A DNA stretch of 64,000 nucleotides from Eutreptiella sp. 'Long Island Sound 2002' (GCA_964036045.1 OZ038378.1:172615285-172679284); one strand, 5' to 3'; counted from the stretch's first letter, positions 30,101 through 40,804 are shown. Numbers and translations: made by a program. Notes: a model not told the origin generated them from the sequence alone.

Positions 30101-32167
30101 CTGATGAAAGCCATGGCGCAAATCCAACACAGTAAAGAGCTTGCCTTTGGCTCTCGCGGCGATCTCCTTCTCGATTAGAGGAAGAGGATGCGCGTCTGGT
30201 ACTGTGGCGGCATTCAGCGCTCTGTAATCCACCACTAGACGCCAAGCATCTATGCTGGATTGGTCAGCAGGTGGGGGTTTTGGCACAGTAAATGGTGCTG
30301 AACACCACTCAGAACTCATGCAGCCCTCCAACCAACCGAACTCATAGAGATTGCGCTCAATAATCTTTCGCAGGGCATCTGCTTTGGTGCCGTGGAGATA
30401 GAATGGACGTTGTTTGTGCACCTTTGAGCCTTCGATTATGTCAATCTTGGCTTCCCCATTTTCACATCGAATTGGGGGGTTTTTCCACAACTTCCCACTC
30501 AGCACGTCATCTTGATAATCTTCGAACACTGCATCCCTTCTTGCAGCTATCTTGTCTCCGTCGACCTGATTCCCACATTTAATCACCGACATTATGTCCA
30601 TCAATTTGCGAATTGTTGGTCGTGGTCTCATATTCTTGGCCACTTCATTCCAAACTTCTTCGTCGCATTGCTGGCGGATGAAGCTCACCTGAGCTCGCTC
30701 CTCCGTGGGATCCCACCAATGAAGGGGGTCCACGAATGTCTTGAAGGGATGGTCGGACGAATTCAGCTTCATTCCTGTCAATTCAGGCGAGATTCTTGGA
30801 GATTTGTCTTCATTCTTGCTTGAAATCTTGACTTTTTTGGCTTGATTTTTGTCTGATAGGGACGAATTGTAATGGATGGAGGCGTTCTCTTGAGGGACGC
30901 CGATTGTCCTTCCCTCCTTCCGCGACGATACGTCGGGATTCCGCTCTCGATCGTCTTCATCCACCCCAATTTCGTCGATTCTTGAGGAATTTGAGATAAC
31001 CTCTTCTGTTCCCACTTCACTGCCATCTTGCCAATAATCTCCCAGATTCCCGTCAACTAAGCACGCCAACGTGCTCCACGAACGCTGTGGCAAAGGCTTG
31101 CCATTGTCTTCGCAATACAGCTTCACTCCCTTGTGAGGTAGCTCGACAATGTCGATAGAAATGTCCATAATGTCCTTGAACCACTCTTGTCTTGGCCAAT
31201 TGGGGACAATTAAAATCGCCTTCGCGCCGGATTGCTTCAGCTTCTGCACTACACGAGGGAAAACGTCAAAGGGCGGATTGATCCAAAGAGGTTCAGACCA
31301 GTCCTCACTCCAGGCATCGTCGTAGAACTTCGGAAATCTTTTATTCTTTTTGTTTGCAAAAGCATCAACTTCAGGACGAAAATTGTGGTTCTTTTCGAAA
31401 TAATCCACCAGAATGTCCCGCCATTTGTCGACTACTCGATAGCAAACTGACTTCCACTTCTTGCTGTTCAACGAATCCACCTTTCCTTCGTCGAAATCTG
31501 CTTGATTCCTTGTCCATTCCTGCCCATCTTGCTGAAAATGCAGCTTATTTCTCTCCTTGAATTGGTGGATACTCTTGGTATATGGGTGCAGATAATACAG
31601 TTCGGACGGGTCGTTGGTCGACGGATCTTGGAGGAAGCACGTCCTGTGTCCCATGGGCGACACACGGTGAGCGTGAAGCCATGGTTGACCCAAGAATAAA
31701 TGGTACTTTATGCTGGCTTCATAGAATTTTCCAGCAAACCACTCCTCAGTGACCGTCTCTTCCACACTCCAGACTGATTGCTTCACCAATCTGACCGCCA
31801 ATTCTGCTTCTCTGTCGCCACCGTCAAGGCGATGTCCGTTGACTCCCTCCAGCTGGACAGGGGTGGAGGACATCTTCGTCTCATCCTCCTGCAGAGAGCC
31901 TTTCCTCACCAGATTGACCTCTGAACCATTGTCAATCAGACATCTGGCAAGTTTAACCTTACCATCCGTCGATCTGACCTGGATCCAGCAGACAAACTGG
32001 CGCTGCTTGCCTCGCCGGACAGCGCTGAGGACCCAGGCAGGGTACAGGAGGCCGGAGGAGCGCGCCAGCCGGTCCCAGCAGCGTCCATCCACCGCCCCAA
32101 CTACCCTGATGAGCTTGGTCTCCTGCCACTCAACCCCAGTGTTGGGATTTGGGTCAAGTTGGCTTCC
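27190..32167 (-). pseudogene. pol: Element C Pol, broken by a frameshift and a TGA
   Basis: The frame opens directly after the gag TAG. Protease comes first (CLIDNGSEVNLV, with DNG for DTG; LFLGQPWLH), then the methyltransferase-like domain with the best-kept motif of the window (VDAFANKKNKRF; NPPF at 31268-31279; LIVPNWPRQEW). RT follows, with WRLVVDYRALN, VLPMG and YIDD at 29912-29923. At about 29815 the reading moves to another frame (VCGPKKGKMFLQSVEFCG), and a TGA at 29551-29553 interrupts the RT-RNase H link. RNase H (YIRTDASRYAIGA), integrase (HxxxxxxxH, CKQC; D in KVTADVFE and LTDSGKEF, E in LPAERAG) and a classical chromodomain (FLCRWKGFGPEEDKWEP at about 27370-27420) then run open to a TGA at 27190. 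Confidence 0.85.
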
Positions 32168-32170
32168 CTA
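32168..32170 (-). promoter_or_regulatory. In-frame gag stop (UAG) expected to be read through, element C
   Basis: Gag ends GAA TGG CAA TAG and the same frame goes on GGA AGC CAA CTT into pol with no further stop before the protease. UAG followed by G is the context used by gammaretroviruses for readthrough. Confidence 0.6.
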
Positions 32171-34153
32171 TTGCCATTCTTCTTCTTCGTTCGGCTGTAC
32201 GTCCTGTACTTGTCCTTCGTCAACCCATTCTTCTCCTGCTTCGACAGCATTCACTCCTTTACCGCGTCCAGGACCTCCAAATGATTTCCCCGCACCACCT
32301 TTCTTACCTCCTTGACCTTTGTTGTTGGAGGTGTTGGAATTGGGGTTGGATTCGTTGGATCTGCCCTTGCCTCGACCTCCAGTATCCTTGTTGTTGCCGA
32401 AGGTCTTGTTCGCTGGTGTCTCCGCGTACAGGGGGTTGCCATTCACCTTGGAATCATCTTGATACCCGGACTTTCCCTTTCCATTTCCACCTTTTTGGCC
32501 ATTTTTTCCACCATTTTTTCCACCAGCATCGGTCCATCTTGAGTCGCTTGGATCTCCGCCTTGCTGCGAGTAATCTTTTGGTGTCCAGTCTCTGTTCTTC
32601 CCTTTGGACTGCCCTTTACCCTTTCCCCTTCCATGCTGGTCAGCATCTCGTGTCCCATCCTGCTGGGGATTTTTGGGAGAATTTCCCTTTCCATCCATTT
32701 TGGACTGAATTGTTTTGAGATCTGAGGGCGTCCATCTGTGATCTGCGGTCGTGTGAGTCGCCGCTCGACCTTCTTTTCCAAGGGCAATGCACACAGAGCA
32801 TCCCTTCTCACCAACGGCGTTGACCTTACCTCCGAAGCCATGTGCATCCTGGGACTTCTGGCGTTCTAAGTTTGCATACTTTTCAAGTTGGTCCCAGATC
32901 TGCTCGACTCCATACGAGAAGATCCACGGTCGTACCTTCAAAACTGTTCCCTTATACTTCACTTTTCCATCCACCATGCTGCAGAAAAACTCCGACTGTT
33001 CAGAATCGTGGAAACCAACTCTCCATCTGCCCTCACGAATAGTGATGTCCTTCAATCCAGTAGCACTGATAGAGTGTAGCAACTCACGAACAGCCATTTT
33101 TCCCATAGTTTCTGGCAATCCTCGGACTTCAACCCAGTTGCCCAGGACTTTTTGGTCCGCCTGAGAGTCCCTGATCTTCTGCTTGGTCTCCGGCGTGAGC
33201 TTGCTCAGGAGGATCTTCTTCATTTCGCTTTCAGAAAGTCCTTCTCCAGAGTTCTCCGCCTCTTGCACCAAAAACTCCCAATCTTGCCTTGCAATTTGAA
33301 TCTCTTCCAGAAATAATTTCTTGATCGCCCTGAAGTTTTCCAGATGGTTCCTGTAATGATCTTCAGGTAGTCGAGACCCTTTCTTCTTGAGACTTCTGTA
33401 CAACTCCTCATACGTCAGCGGATTTCCTTGATTCTGCCGCTCCACATACAGATTGTATGTACTCTCTCTCAGCTTGCCAGTCAAGCAGTCCATCAACCCA
33501 AGGATCCAGAGCTCCTTGTCCAGCTTCTCCGTCGGCAGCCACACCATGAACTGCCTCTCCAAGGACGCCCAGTAATTGGGGTGCCCCGAGAACTTCGGCT
33601 GCTTCATTACTGAACCTCGAAGCCTCATGTGCAACGGGTTCAGCAGGTGGTTCAGGTTGAAATTTGTGGCTGTTCCAACCGGATTGACGAAGACTGGGTT
33701 CACTGCGGCGCCTCCCATGGCCTGTGCCTGCGCAATTGCGGCCGCCAGCAACGCCTGGTCCACAGTAGGCTGCACGAACGGCGTTGGTTGAGCTTGATGC
33801 ATCCTCATCTCCTGCAATTTCTTCTGCTTTTCTTTGATTTTTGCCTCGTTTTCTTTCTGCTGCCGGTCCTTCTTCTTCAAGGCCATGGATCGCTCCTTCA
33901 CAGTGGTCCTTGCTTCTCCATCAATATCTCCGACAGTACCCACGGACAGTACCGACTTCCCTGACGAAGATTCTCCTCCTTCTGTACCCAGATTGAACCC
34001 AATAGGACTTGTAAATCCAGTAGGGGGGATACCAGAAATTCCAGTAAAAGCTGGATGGTGGCCAGTAAAAGCTGGGGGTGCTGGAGAATGTGGAACGCCG
34101 TAAGGCGTGGATGTGGGTGCAGCTGAGGAGGTAGGTGCTGGGTGGCTTGCCAT
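32168..34153 (-). CDS. gag: Element C Gag
   Basis: From the ATG at 34151-34153 (MASHPAPTSSAAPTS) the frame is open for about 661 codons. A Pro/Thr/Gly-rich N-terminus is followed by a basic coiled coil (KKKDRQQKENEAKIKEKQKK). Then comes a capsid-like helical region (KFSGHPNYWASLERQFMVWL and on), similar in type to other Ty3/gypsy Gag cores. An RNA-recognition-like globular stretch (GLPETMGKMAVRELL... FHDSEQSEFF) follows. The finger is unusual: CSVCIALGKEGRAATHTTADH, a CX2CX11HX4H spacing. The C-terminus is Gly/Lys/Asn-rich and ends acidic. Unlike pol, gag is intact, so it could still encode a protein. Confidence 0.8.
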   Translation of the reverse strand: MASHPAPTSSAAPTSTPYGVPHSPAPPAFTGHHPAFTGISGIPPTGFTSPIGFNLGTEGGESSSGKSVLSVGTVGDIDGEARTTVKERSMALKKKDRQQKENEAKIKEKQKKLQEMRMHQAQPTPFVQPTVDQALLAAAIAQAQAMGGAAVNPVFVNPVGTATNFNLNHLLNPLHMRLRGSVMKQPKFSGHPNYWASLERQFMVWLPTEKLDKELWILGLMDCLTGKLRESTYNLYVERQNQGNPLTYEELYRSLKKKGSRLPEDHYRNHLENFRAIKKLFLEEIQIARQDWEFLVQEAENSGEGLSESEMKKILLSKLTPETKQKIRDSQADQKVLGNWVEVRGLPETMGKMAVRELLHSISATGLKDITIREGRWRVGFHDSEQSEFFCSMVDGKVKYKGTVLKVRPWIFSYGVEQIWDQLEKYANLERQKSQDAHGFGGKVNAVGEKGCSVCIALGKEGRAATHTTADHRWTPSDLKTIQSKMDGKGNSPKNPQQDGTRDADQHGRGKGKGQSKGKNRDWTPKDYSQQGGDPSDSRWTDAGGKNGGKNGQKGGNGKGKSGYQDDSKVNGNPLYAETPANKTFGNNKDTGGRGKGRSNESNPNSNTSNNKGQGGKKGGAGKSFGGPGRGKGVNAVEAGEEWVDEGQVQDVQPNEEEEWQ

Positions 34154-35179
34154 TGTAGGCACTGGTCCAGAGAGCCCAGTAGTGTGTAATAAGGTGGGAC
34201 ATAACACTCAGACAGACAGACAGACAGAAAGAATTCTCTGTTCCGCAGTCGCAGAATTGCCCGCAGAATTGATCCAGACAGACAGACAGACAGAATTCTC
34301 TGTTCCGCAGTCGCCGAGGTCGCAGTCGCGACAGTGACATGGCATCATGAGAATAAAGAAGAAGAAGACGACCGAATAAAGATTGAAGGTAAAAGTCTTT
34401 TGCATGATTTTAAAGTGCGAAAGGACAGCAGACAGTCTCAGGTTTTTCTGTTCGCACAGGAAACAGAGGTCATGGTGCGAAGGGTATTAATGGGTTTATT
34501 ACAAGCATGGAACCATGGATTCCATGTATGTTTGTTCCCTTCTCCGTTGCATGCATATGTGCATATGTATTATGTAGGCGCGTTGCGTTGGATAGAAAAA
34601 AGTCGCTTCGTAGCCTTGTCGCTTCGTAGCTTGCTTCGCTTTTATTGCTTCTCTTGCTTCACACTTCCTTGTAAGTCGTGAGTGGAGAGCCGTGCCATGA
34701 GTGCATCAAGACACTCACAAATATTCGAATCCATAATAAGGTGTGAGTGCATCGAAGCACTCAATGTTCGATTCCCAACCAAGTACCAAGTGCCAAGTGT
34801 TAGATGGGAAGTCTTTACACTTTCGTACACAACCATATGAATGCATGTTTCGTCTCTCCCCTCTCCATGCCATATTTGGTATTCGTGTTACACTTTGGGA
34901 TTTCTGTGTACAGGACTCCTATATTTGGATTTATTCAATTTCAATTGAATTCAACAATGATGAACTAAATAAATCAAGTTCAATTCAAGTACATCTGGGA
35001 AAGTGTACATCCGAATTGTATGAGCCCATTCGAGATTGGACAAGCAAATTTCAGTGGACAAGGTCAATAATTGTGCATTGGAATTGGATTGTTCGCTGCG
35101 TGTTGTTGTTGTTGGTCGATTTAAATTATAAAATCTCCATTTTTATCCAAAGTTCAATTGGGATCTACGAGTAGATCAA
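34154..35179. other. Intergenic kilobase between divergent gags of elements C and D; contains a 66-bp-spaced CAGA repeat pair
   Basis: Gag C starts leftward at 34153 and gag D rightward at 35180. The space must hold both leaders and, if present, the 5' LTRs. Two copies of (CAGA)n-AATTCTCTGTTCCGCAGTCGC lie at 34209-34252 and 34275-34314. No LTR can be proved because neither partner copy is visible. No TGG-type PBS was convincing next to either gag. The D side (about 34680-35170) is AT-rich with CAAGTACCAAGTGCCAAGTG at about 34780. Confidence 0.5.
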
Positions 35180-38100
35180 ATGGAAGAACCACAACAAAAT
35201 TTACATGATGGACTAGATTACCCAGGGTCAAGTCTATTACATGGTAGCTTCGTAGGCAAGGTTCTGCCCGAGGAAGAGCCCGACAATGAAGCCAAAAAGG
35301 ATGAAGGGGCGCTGCCCAAAATGGGATATGGCCCTAAAAAACAGCCCCGTCCTTCCATAGGCAAAAGTCAAGACTTGCTTGAGCTGAACGAGTTTTCGGA
35401 CGACAGTGGAGTCGGTGATGAGCACATGTATGATGTGCCCAATTCGAGCAATACCCAACGGAGGAGATCCAAAGAAGTGAAGGTGCAAGGACCGAAACGG
35501 AAACGGTTAACGCATGGGGCGGCGCCGGTGCTATTCACATCCCAAGAATTTGTTACAAAGAAACAAGTGATGCGATTGGTGATGGAATATGTCAACCGAA
35601 AAATTCATCAAGGGAAAGTGGCGGGACGCCAAGTGGAAGAACCGGCACGGCCGTCATTAACAATTATCAAAGAGGCCATTGAGCGATCTAAAGTTGCTGA
35701 TGATTCGGTGACGTTACTCAAGCGACGGTTGGAAGAAAGCCAACGGGAGGTCGCCACACTCAAGGCGTCAATCGCAGAAGTACAATCACAAAACCGAGTG
35801 AGTGTGGGACGCGGAAGACCGAGTGTGGGCGACGGTGCAGCCCAACAAATTCAAAAAAGGTTGGAGGAAACCAATGGTATGGTTGAAGAAGTACGACACG
35901 AACTTCAGGAGTTCACGGAATCTGCACAACAGACCCGTACCATGGTGAAGGATTTGCAGCAAGCCTTGGACAACGTAGGGACCGAAAACAAGCAAGGCCA
36001 ACGACGTGTGGAGAAGTTGGAGAAATCAGTGAAAATGTTGGACCAGGTGCAAAAAGACCAGCACAAGCGGGTCGAACAAGCGGATGAATGGCTACGGGAT
36101 GAAACACGGCAACGTCAACAAGAATGCAATCGGCAAGGAGATCGAGAAGACAAATTAAGCCGATGGATTGAGAGCTTGGAGACCAAAGTGGATCTGTTGA
36201 AGCCCAGGTCTGTGCAACCAGCATCTCAGGGCCAGGGACCGAACTCCACACAACCAGGGGCCCAGGAGTTAAAAGAAGCCATCAGTGGAGTTGAGCGACA
36301 CATGGAAAGGGCGAAGAGGATCGCCAAACAAGCTGAGGACAGCTTGCAAGGGGCACTGGCAGTGGCACAGGAAGTGACCACCAAGGCAGGAGACGTCACA
36401 GTGCATGCCCAGGCGGTTCACGAGGAGTTACAGGATGCCCGACAAGTATATGAGGACACCGTCAAACTACAAGAAGAGGTGTCCAGGCAGACCAAAACTG
36501 CCGTAACCAAGATGGAAAACCTGCATGGACAGGTCACGGGATTGGCCCACAAGGCAGCCGAAGAAAAAAAATACTACCGTGAAAAGGCGGATGCCATGCA
36601 AAAGGAGCTCACCCACAAGATGGAGGAAGCCCAAAACGAGTGTGCAGCCCACATCAGTGCGGCCCACACCTTTGAGACCAGCTTGAAAATGCATGCGGAA
36701 CAGGCCCAGACAATTGTTGACGTGGCGAAAGCAGAAAATAAACGTGATGGTCGCCAACGTCAAGAGGAGTTGACACAGGCCACCAAACTGGTGCAGCAGC
36801 ATGCGTCACAGGTGTGGCAGTGGCTGCAGACAGCTAACAAGGAGGCCGAGGATCACCGCAACAATCTCCAGAAATTACACCGTGAAGTTGAAGAACGAGT
36901 CACCAGGTATGAAGAGAAGGTGCAGCAAAGGGGAGCATCAGGGAGTCCGAGCCCGGGCACTGTTGATACTCAGAGCTCCCATTGCGCCACACAACAGGAC
37001 CTGGAGACCGTACAGGCCCACTTGAGTAACAAAATTCTGCAAGTGAAGCAGGACATGCTGCAATACCAGGAGACGAACCAGCGTGCGGTGGACGACGCCA
37101 AGGGAAAGCAGCGTCATCACGACTTTGAGGTGAAAACCGCTGTGGAACAGGTGCAGACCGCGCTGAACCAGAAAATTCAGGACATGGAGAACAGCGTGGA
37201 GATGCACCACAGGAAAATGAACAAGGAATGGCAAGACACCCAAGAAAAACTACGCCATTATGAAAGTGAATTGTTGACGGCCAGGGAGAAGAAAATCCAA
37301 GAGAGAGAACATACAAAGCACGCTACACCCGATGACGCAGGCGGACGAATCCAATCCATCAAGGACGAGTTGGAACAGACCAATGAAGTTCTGGAGCGAT
37401 TGAAGGATCGGTTGGAAACCAGTTCGACAGAAAATGCCGGGGAAATTCAGGCGCTCACGGAGGAGATCGACAGGGTGAAAAACAATCACCGTGAGGCCTT
37501 GGAACGTCATAAACGAGGCGTGAAAGACCAGTTGGAGAATTCCACGGGCGTGGCCAAAGAGAAGTATCAACAGGTGCAGGATCATTGCATGACAGAGATA
37601 CGGAAGGTGATGGACGACACAGCACGATTCAAGGAGGAGGTGGCTGAGATGGTGGCCAAAGGTGCTGACAGTGTGCCACCAAAAGTCACAGCCAGCGTCG
37701 AGGGAGTCAACAGACGTCCGGCGGAAGACACAGAATCTGTAGCGACGTTGTTCACGGTGGATGCCAGCAGGACAGTGGCCAGTGAAGCAGTACGCCTCCG
37801 CATAGGACCATCATGGATGCCGTCAGTGAAGTCCGAAGTGCTCAGTTGGTACAACGAAAGGTATGAGGACACAACCACATTCCGGTGGCGACAGATTGAA
37901 TGGCTCTTTACTGAAGACCACTTCCTGGTGCCAGGCCGAGCCCTTAAGCCGCCACCATCGAGGAAGGGTCGATCAGTACGGCCCACAGGAATATGGGAAT
38001 GTGCTGCTTTCTTGGAGGTGAGACCGGAACGCCAATACGGGACGGAAACGCATGAGCTGGACCCCAGCAAGCGAGATGAACCTGGGGTATTCGGCAAAGA

Positions 38101-39421
38101 GGGTCACACATGGATAGATGATGAAACCAAAGACTCCATGCAGCAAGAGGCCAAGGTGCCACATTGGGACTGCACAGTAGAAACAAAGGATAAGTGGTCC
38201 AAGCAGTTCTTGAAATGGCGGCATCGCAGGCGTGGACGGTTCAGTCCTGCATATCAGGTTGAACTTTTGATCTCCGTGTTGGATAACAAGAATTTTAGAG
38301 AGGCAAAGGAGCAACAACTGGAAGATGAGGGTGTGGAAGATGACTTTGAATTGGCGTGGAACATCGTGACTGGAACAGTGCTTCCACATGAATATAAAGG
38401 AAAGGCAGAATTCCGAGATCTGCAGATTGACGTGTCCCAGGACATGACTTCAGAACGATGGGTTACCTTCTGGGCGGAGTTTCAGCAAAAGGGCGCCAAA
38501 GTCAAAGGAGGTATGACCCATCAGTTGGCCAAGGAGGCATTGCTGCAACATTTCTATTATTATCGTGCAAAACGTCCCCAAGACAAATTGTGGGAAAGAA
38601 TGGAGCGACGACTACATGAGGATGAAGCAGCGTATGCCCCTTATTCCTATGTTGAGATGTTTGCGTGGATATGCGGGCAGCTGGTCAACAGGGACCAGGC
38701 ACAAGAGTCACGCCGACAAATTTTGGGAGCAGTGAAGTCTGACCAGACACAGGTTGTTCGGGAGTTGAATCGCGACGTCACGAGGCGAAGATCATCGGAA
38801 GACAAGTACAAGAATAGGTCCACGAATCGGGACAATCGAGACTATCACCGAAGTCGGGACAACAGGCACGGCAAGGACGACAAACGGCACTCCAGCGCAG
38901 ACAAGAGTCGCAAAGAGTTCCGACGGTCGAGTGACAGCCGCTCCAGGGACCGATATCAGGAGGATAGACACCGCAGTTCCCGTGACCGATATCAGGATCG
39001 ACAAGGAGATCGTGATCCGAGAGAACCACGGCGACGAGATGACAGAAGGTACAGCACTGCATCCGATGGTTCTGCCAAAACGCAAAGTTCATGGTCGTCA
39101 GGGAAGACGTCGACAACAGCATCACGAACAACGCGGGGTAACAGCCCACATGGGTCGGAACGATCAATGAGGACGGAAGACCACAAATGTTTTGGATGTG
39201 GCAAGTACGGTCATCATCGGAAGGATTGCCCAGGCGATAGAAAGGACAGAGATTCAAAAAAGCGAAGTGATTCGAAGAAAAACCAGAGGGACAAAAAGTA
39301 TCGGAAGGGTTCCGACAGCAAGAGACGACAGACGGGCAGGCTGCGGCAAGTTGAGGCCGAGGAGGAGACCGCGAGGGAGGAGGTTACAGAAACAACTCCT
39401 CCAGCAGTACAGAACCCTTAG
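35180..39421 (+). CDS. gag: Element D Gag: 1,413-residue coiled-coil protein with one zinc knuckle
   Basis: The ATG at 35180 (MEEPQQNLHDGLDYPG) opens a frame without interruption to a TAG at 39419-39421. Residues of about 160-850 are almost entirely heptad-patterned, rich in Gln, Glu, Lys and Arg, with few prolines, so a very long coiled coil is expected. A Trp-rich globular region at about 880-1190 (FRWRQIEWLF, VPGRALKPPPSRKGRSVRPTG) aligns by eye with the element B Gag core and is the probable capsid. An Arg/Ser/Asp-rich segment with many SR-, RD- and DR-type pairs follows, then CFGCGKYGHHRKDC, a canonical CX2CX4HX4C knuckle, and a basic tail. The protein is far longer than ordinary Ty3/gypsy Gag, and the frame is intact. 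Confidence 0.88.
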   Translation: MEEPQQNLHDGLDYPGSSLLHGSFVGKVLPEEEPDNEAKKDEGALPKMGYGPKKQPRPSIGKSQDLLELNEFSDDSGVGDEHMYDVPNSSNTQRRRSKEVKVQGPKRKRLTHGAAPVLFTSQEFVTKKQVMRLVMEYVNRKIHQGKVAGRQVEEPARPSLTIIKEAIERSKVADDSVTLLKRRLEESQREVATLKASIAEVQSQNRVSVGRGRPSVGDGAAQQIQKRLEETNGMVEEVRHELQEFTESAQQTRTMVKDLQQALDNVGTENKQGQRRVEKLEKSVKMLDQVQKDQHKRVEQADEWLRDETRQRQQECNRQGDREDKLSRWIESLETKVDLLKPRSVQPASQGQGPNSTQPGAQELKEAISGVERHMERAKRIAKQAEDSLQGALAVAQEVTTKAGDVTVHAQAVHEELQDARQVYEDTVKLQEEVSRQTKTAVTKMENLHGQVTGLAHKAAEEKKYYREKADAMQKELTHKMEEAQNECAAHISAAHTFETSLKMHAEQAQTIVDVAKAENKRDGRQRQEELTQATKLVQQHASQVWQWLQTANKEAEDHRNNLQKLHREVEERVTRYEEKVQQRGASGSPSPGTVDTQSSHCATQQDLETVQAHLSNKILQVKQDMLQYQETNQRAVDDAKGKQRHHDFEVKTAVEQVQTALNQKIQDMENSVEMHHRKMNKEWQDTQEKLRHYESELLTAREKKIQEREHTKHATPDDAGGRIQSIKDELEQTNEVLERLKDRLETSSTENAGEIQALTEEIDRVKNNHREALERHKRGVKDQLENSTGVAKEKYQQVQDHCMTEIRKVMDDTARFKEEVAEMVAKGADSVPPKVTASVEGVNRRPAEDTESVATLFTVDASRTVASEAVRLRIGPSWMPSVKSEVLSWYNERYEDTTTFRWRQIEWLFTEDHFLVPGRALKPPPSRKGRSVRPTGIWECAAFLEVRPERQYGTETHELDPSKRDEPGVFGKEGHTWIDDETKDSMQQEAKVPHWDCTVETKDKWSKQFLKWRHRRRGRFSPAYQVELLISVLDNKNFREAKEQQLEDEGVEDDFELAWNIVTGTVLPHEYKGKAEFRDLQIDVSQDMTSERWVTFWAEFQQKGAKVKGGMTHQLAKEALLQHFYYYRAKRPQDKLWERMERRLHEDEAAYAPYSYVEMFAWICGQLVNRDQAQESRRQILGAVKSDQTQVVRELNRDVTRRRSSEDKYKNRSTNRDNRDYHRSRDNRHGKDDKRHSSADKSRKEFRRSSDSRSRDRYQEDRHRSSRDRYQDRQGDRDPREPRRRDDRRYSTASDGSAKTQSSWSSGKTSTTASRTTRGNSPHGSERSMRTEDHKCFGCGKYGHHRKDCPGDRKDRDSKKRSDSKKNQRDKKYRKGSDSKRRQTGRLRQVEAEEETAREEVTETTPPAVQNP
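39419..39421 (+). promoter_or_regulatory. In-frame gag stop (UAG) expected to be read through, element D
   Basis: Gag ends AAC CCT TAG and the frame continues GGG CAC AGG CGG CCC CGT into pol for 461 codons before element E interrupts it. UAG-G context, as in element C. No ATG opens the pol part. Confidence 0.6.
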
Positions 39422-40804
39422 GGGCACAGGCGGCCCCGTAAGCGGCGACGCTATCATGACGTCCGTCGCACCAGCGCCCCAGGGTCACAGCCTGTACGGG
39501 CCAGCACCAAAAAGGCGATCTGGCATTTGAATATCAACAAAGTCGTCAACGTGAGAATCTCTGAACGAAGGAAGGTCAAGATTGATCTCAATGAGATACA
39601 AGATGAGGTGGTTCGACCCCGGATACGACGAGGAAAATCTGGAAAAGACGCGGACAGGACCGAAATGATTATTCCGGCCCGGGTCCAATTCCAGCAGACG
39701 ACGCTGAGCCTCAGCGACAAGGATCTGGAAGCTTTAGTCGACACAGGATCCGAAATGGAGGCCTTGGCAGGCTTCGAGCTGTTTGACAAAGGGGCACTGG
39801 AAGATGCTCAAAGGCCAGTGGCCCTCATTGGGGCAGGCAAAAGCCGCATCAAAGGCGGCAATCAGGGCGTTACGGTCAATTTGACCCTGCCAGTGTGCAA
39901 AACTGATGGCAGTATTGTAAGGTACAAATGCCTCAGGGTTTTTATATATGTTGCAGACATAGGACGAAAGTTGATTCTTGGATTTCCATTTTTTCTTCGT
40001 TATAATTTGTGTGTTGTACCGGGCATGCCATCGTTGATGCAAGTGCCACGATTCGTGCATCGCACACCGCACTATCAACATGGGAAACCTCAATCAGTGC
40101 ATCATGTTGATTTGGTACAGGTTCAACCACCAAAGCAATCAATCCAGGATTATGATGAAAGAATTCAGGTACAACGCAACACGATTGCTAATGGCCGCAT
40201 GACGAGGCATATGAGCAAAATCAGGTATGTGCACAGTGAACACAGGCAGAAAAATACAGAAGGGAAGCGGCTGAAGGGCTTCTCCAGCATTCATGAATAC
40301 TGCTGGCAGATTCCATGCACGAATGCTGACTGCCCACGTGTCTTTCACACATACAGTGTGTGGGCGGATCCATTTTTCAGAGATATTCCTCATCTGTGTG
40401 AGCGCTGTGCACCTCGCATGAGTCTGAACGCTAAGGAGAGGGTGTACAGTAAGGAGCCGTCTGTGAACCCCCCCTCTGATGGAGTTCATCACGGCAGATT
40501 GCCAATAGCAGCATCAGCGAGACCGGTGGTGAGTTGTGGACCAGTTATACACAGAATGGCTTTTGAAAAGCATGTAGAGCTGGTTCCTCAGGAGCTACAG
40601 GGCAGGCGTAGGAAGGGGGTGCGGAAATTGACGGTCGCACTTCATTCCATTGAGGGTAAAGTGCCCAGCCCTCCTTCATCACCCCGCCCCCCCTCTCCTA
40701 TGGGACATCAGGGCTCGCGACAGCGGGAATGGCCCGACACTGATCTCACTCACCAGGATGCGACGCGGGACACACAGCCTGAGTTTTTCGAACACGGATT
40801 GTAT
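39422..40804 (+). pseudogene. pol: Element D Pol, part 1: aspartic protease and Cys-rich linker, cut by element E
   Basis: After a basic lead of about 75 residues comes an aspartic protease: LEALVDTGSEMEAL carries a canonical DTG, and KLILGFPFFLRYNL is the matching second half (about 39968-40012). A Cys-rich segment follows at about 40290-40420 (CWQIPCTNADC, then CERC), possibly a zinc-binding fold; element B has a shorter Cys cluster at the same place (CALCRPSHPC). A Pro/Ser-rich linker runs to the codon TAT at 40802-40804. The first base triplet of E's LTR makes a TGA directly after it, so this half alone would give a truncated Gag-Pol. Confidence 0.85.
40801..40804. repeat. Target-site duplication of element E, left copy (GTAT)
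   Basis: GTAT precedes the TG end of the left LTR and is repeated at 57967-57970 after the CA end of the right LTR. Dropping one copy joins the two halves of element D pol in frame, which supports a 4-bp duplication. Confidence 0.8.

Larger units (their letters stand above)
26798..34153 (-). mobile_element. Element C: decayed Ty3/gypsy-like LTR retrotransposon, interrupted downstream of pol by element B
   Basis: The minus strand holds gag (32168-34153) and pol (27190-32167) in one frame apart from the gag stop. Pol has a frameshift and a TGA. Element B inserted about 390 bp downstream of the pol stop, so the C 3' end continues at 13473 and below. No LTR pair was found. Domain order is protease, methyltransferase-like, RT, RNase H, integrase, chromodomain, without dUTPase, as in A and E. 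Confidence 0.85.
35180..40804 (+). mobile_element. Element D, left part: dUTPase-type Ty3/gypsy element split by element E
   Basis: Gag and the protease part of pol run on the plus strand up to the target-site GTAT at 40801-40804, where element E begins. The remainder resumes at 57971. D is the closest relative of B in the window: same Gag core, same pol order, same conserved blocks (WHMPG before the integrase). The 5' LTR must lie upstream of 35180 but cannot be delimited. Confidence 0.88.
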
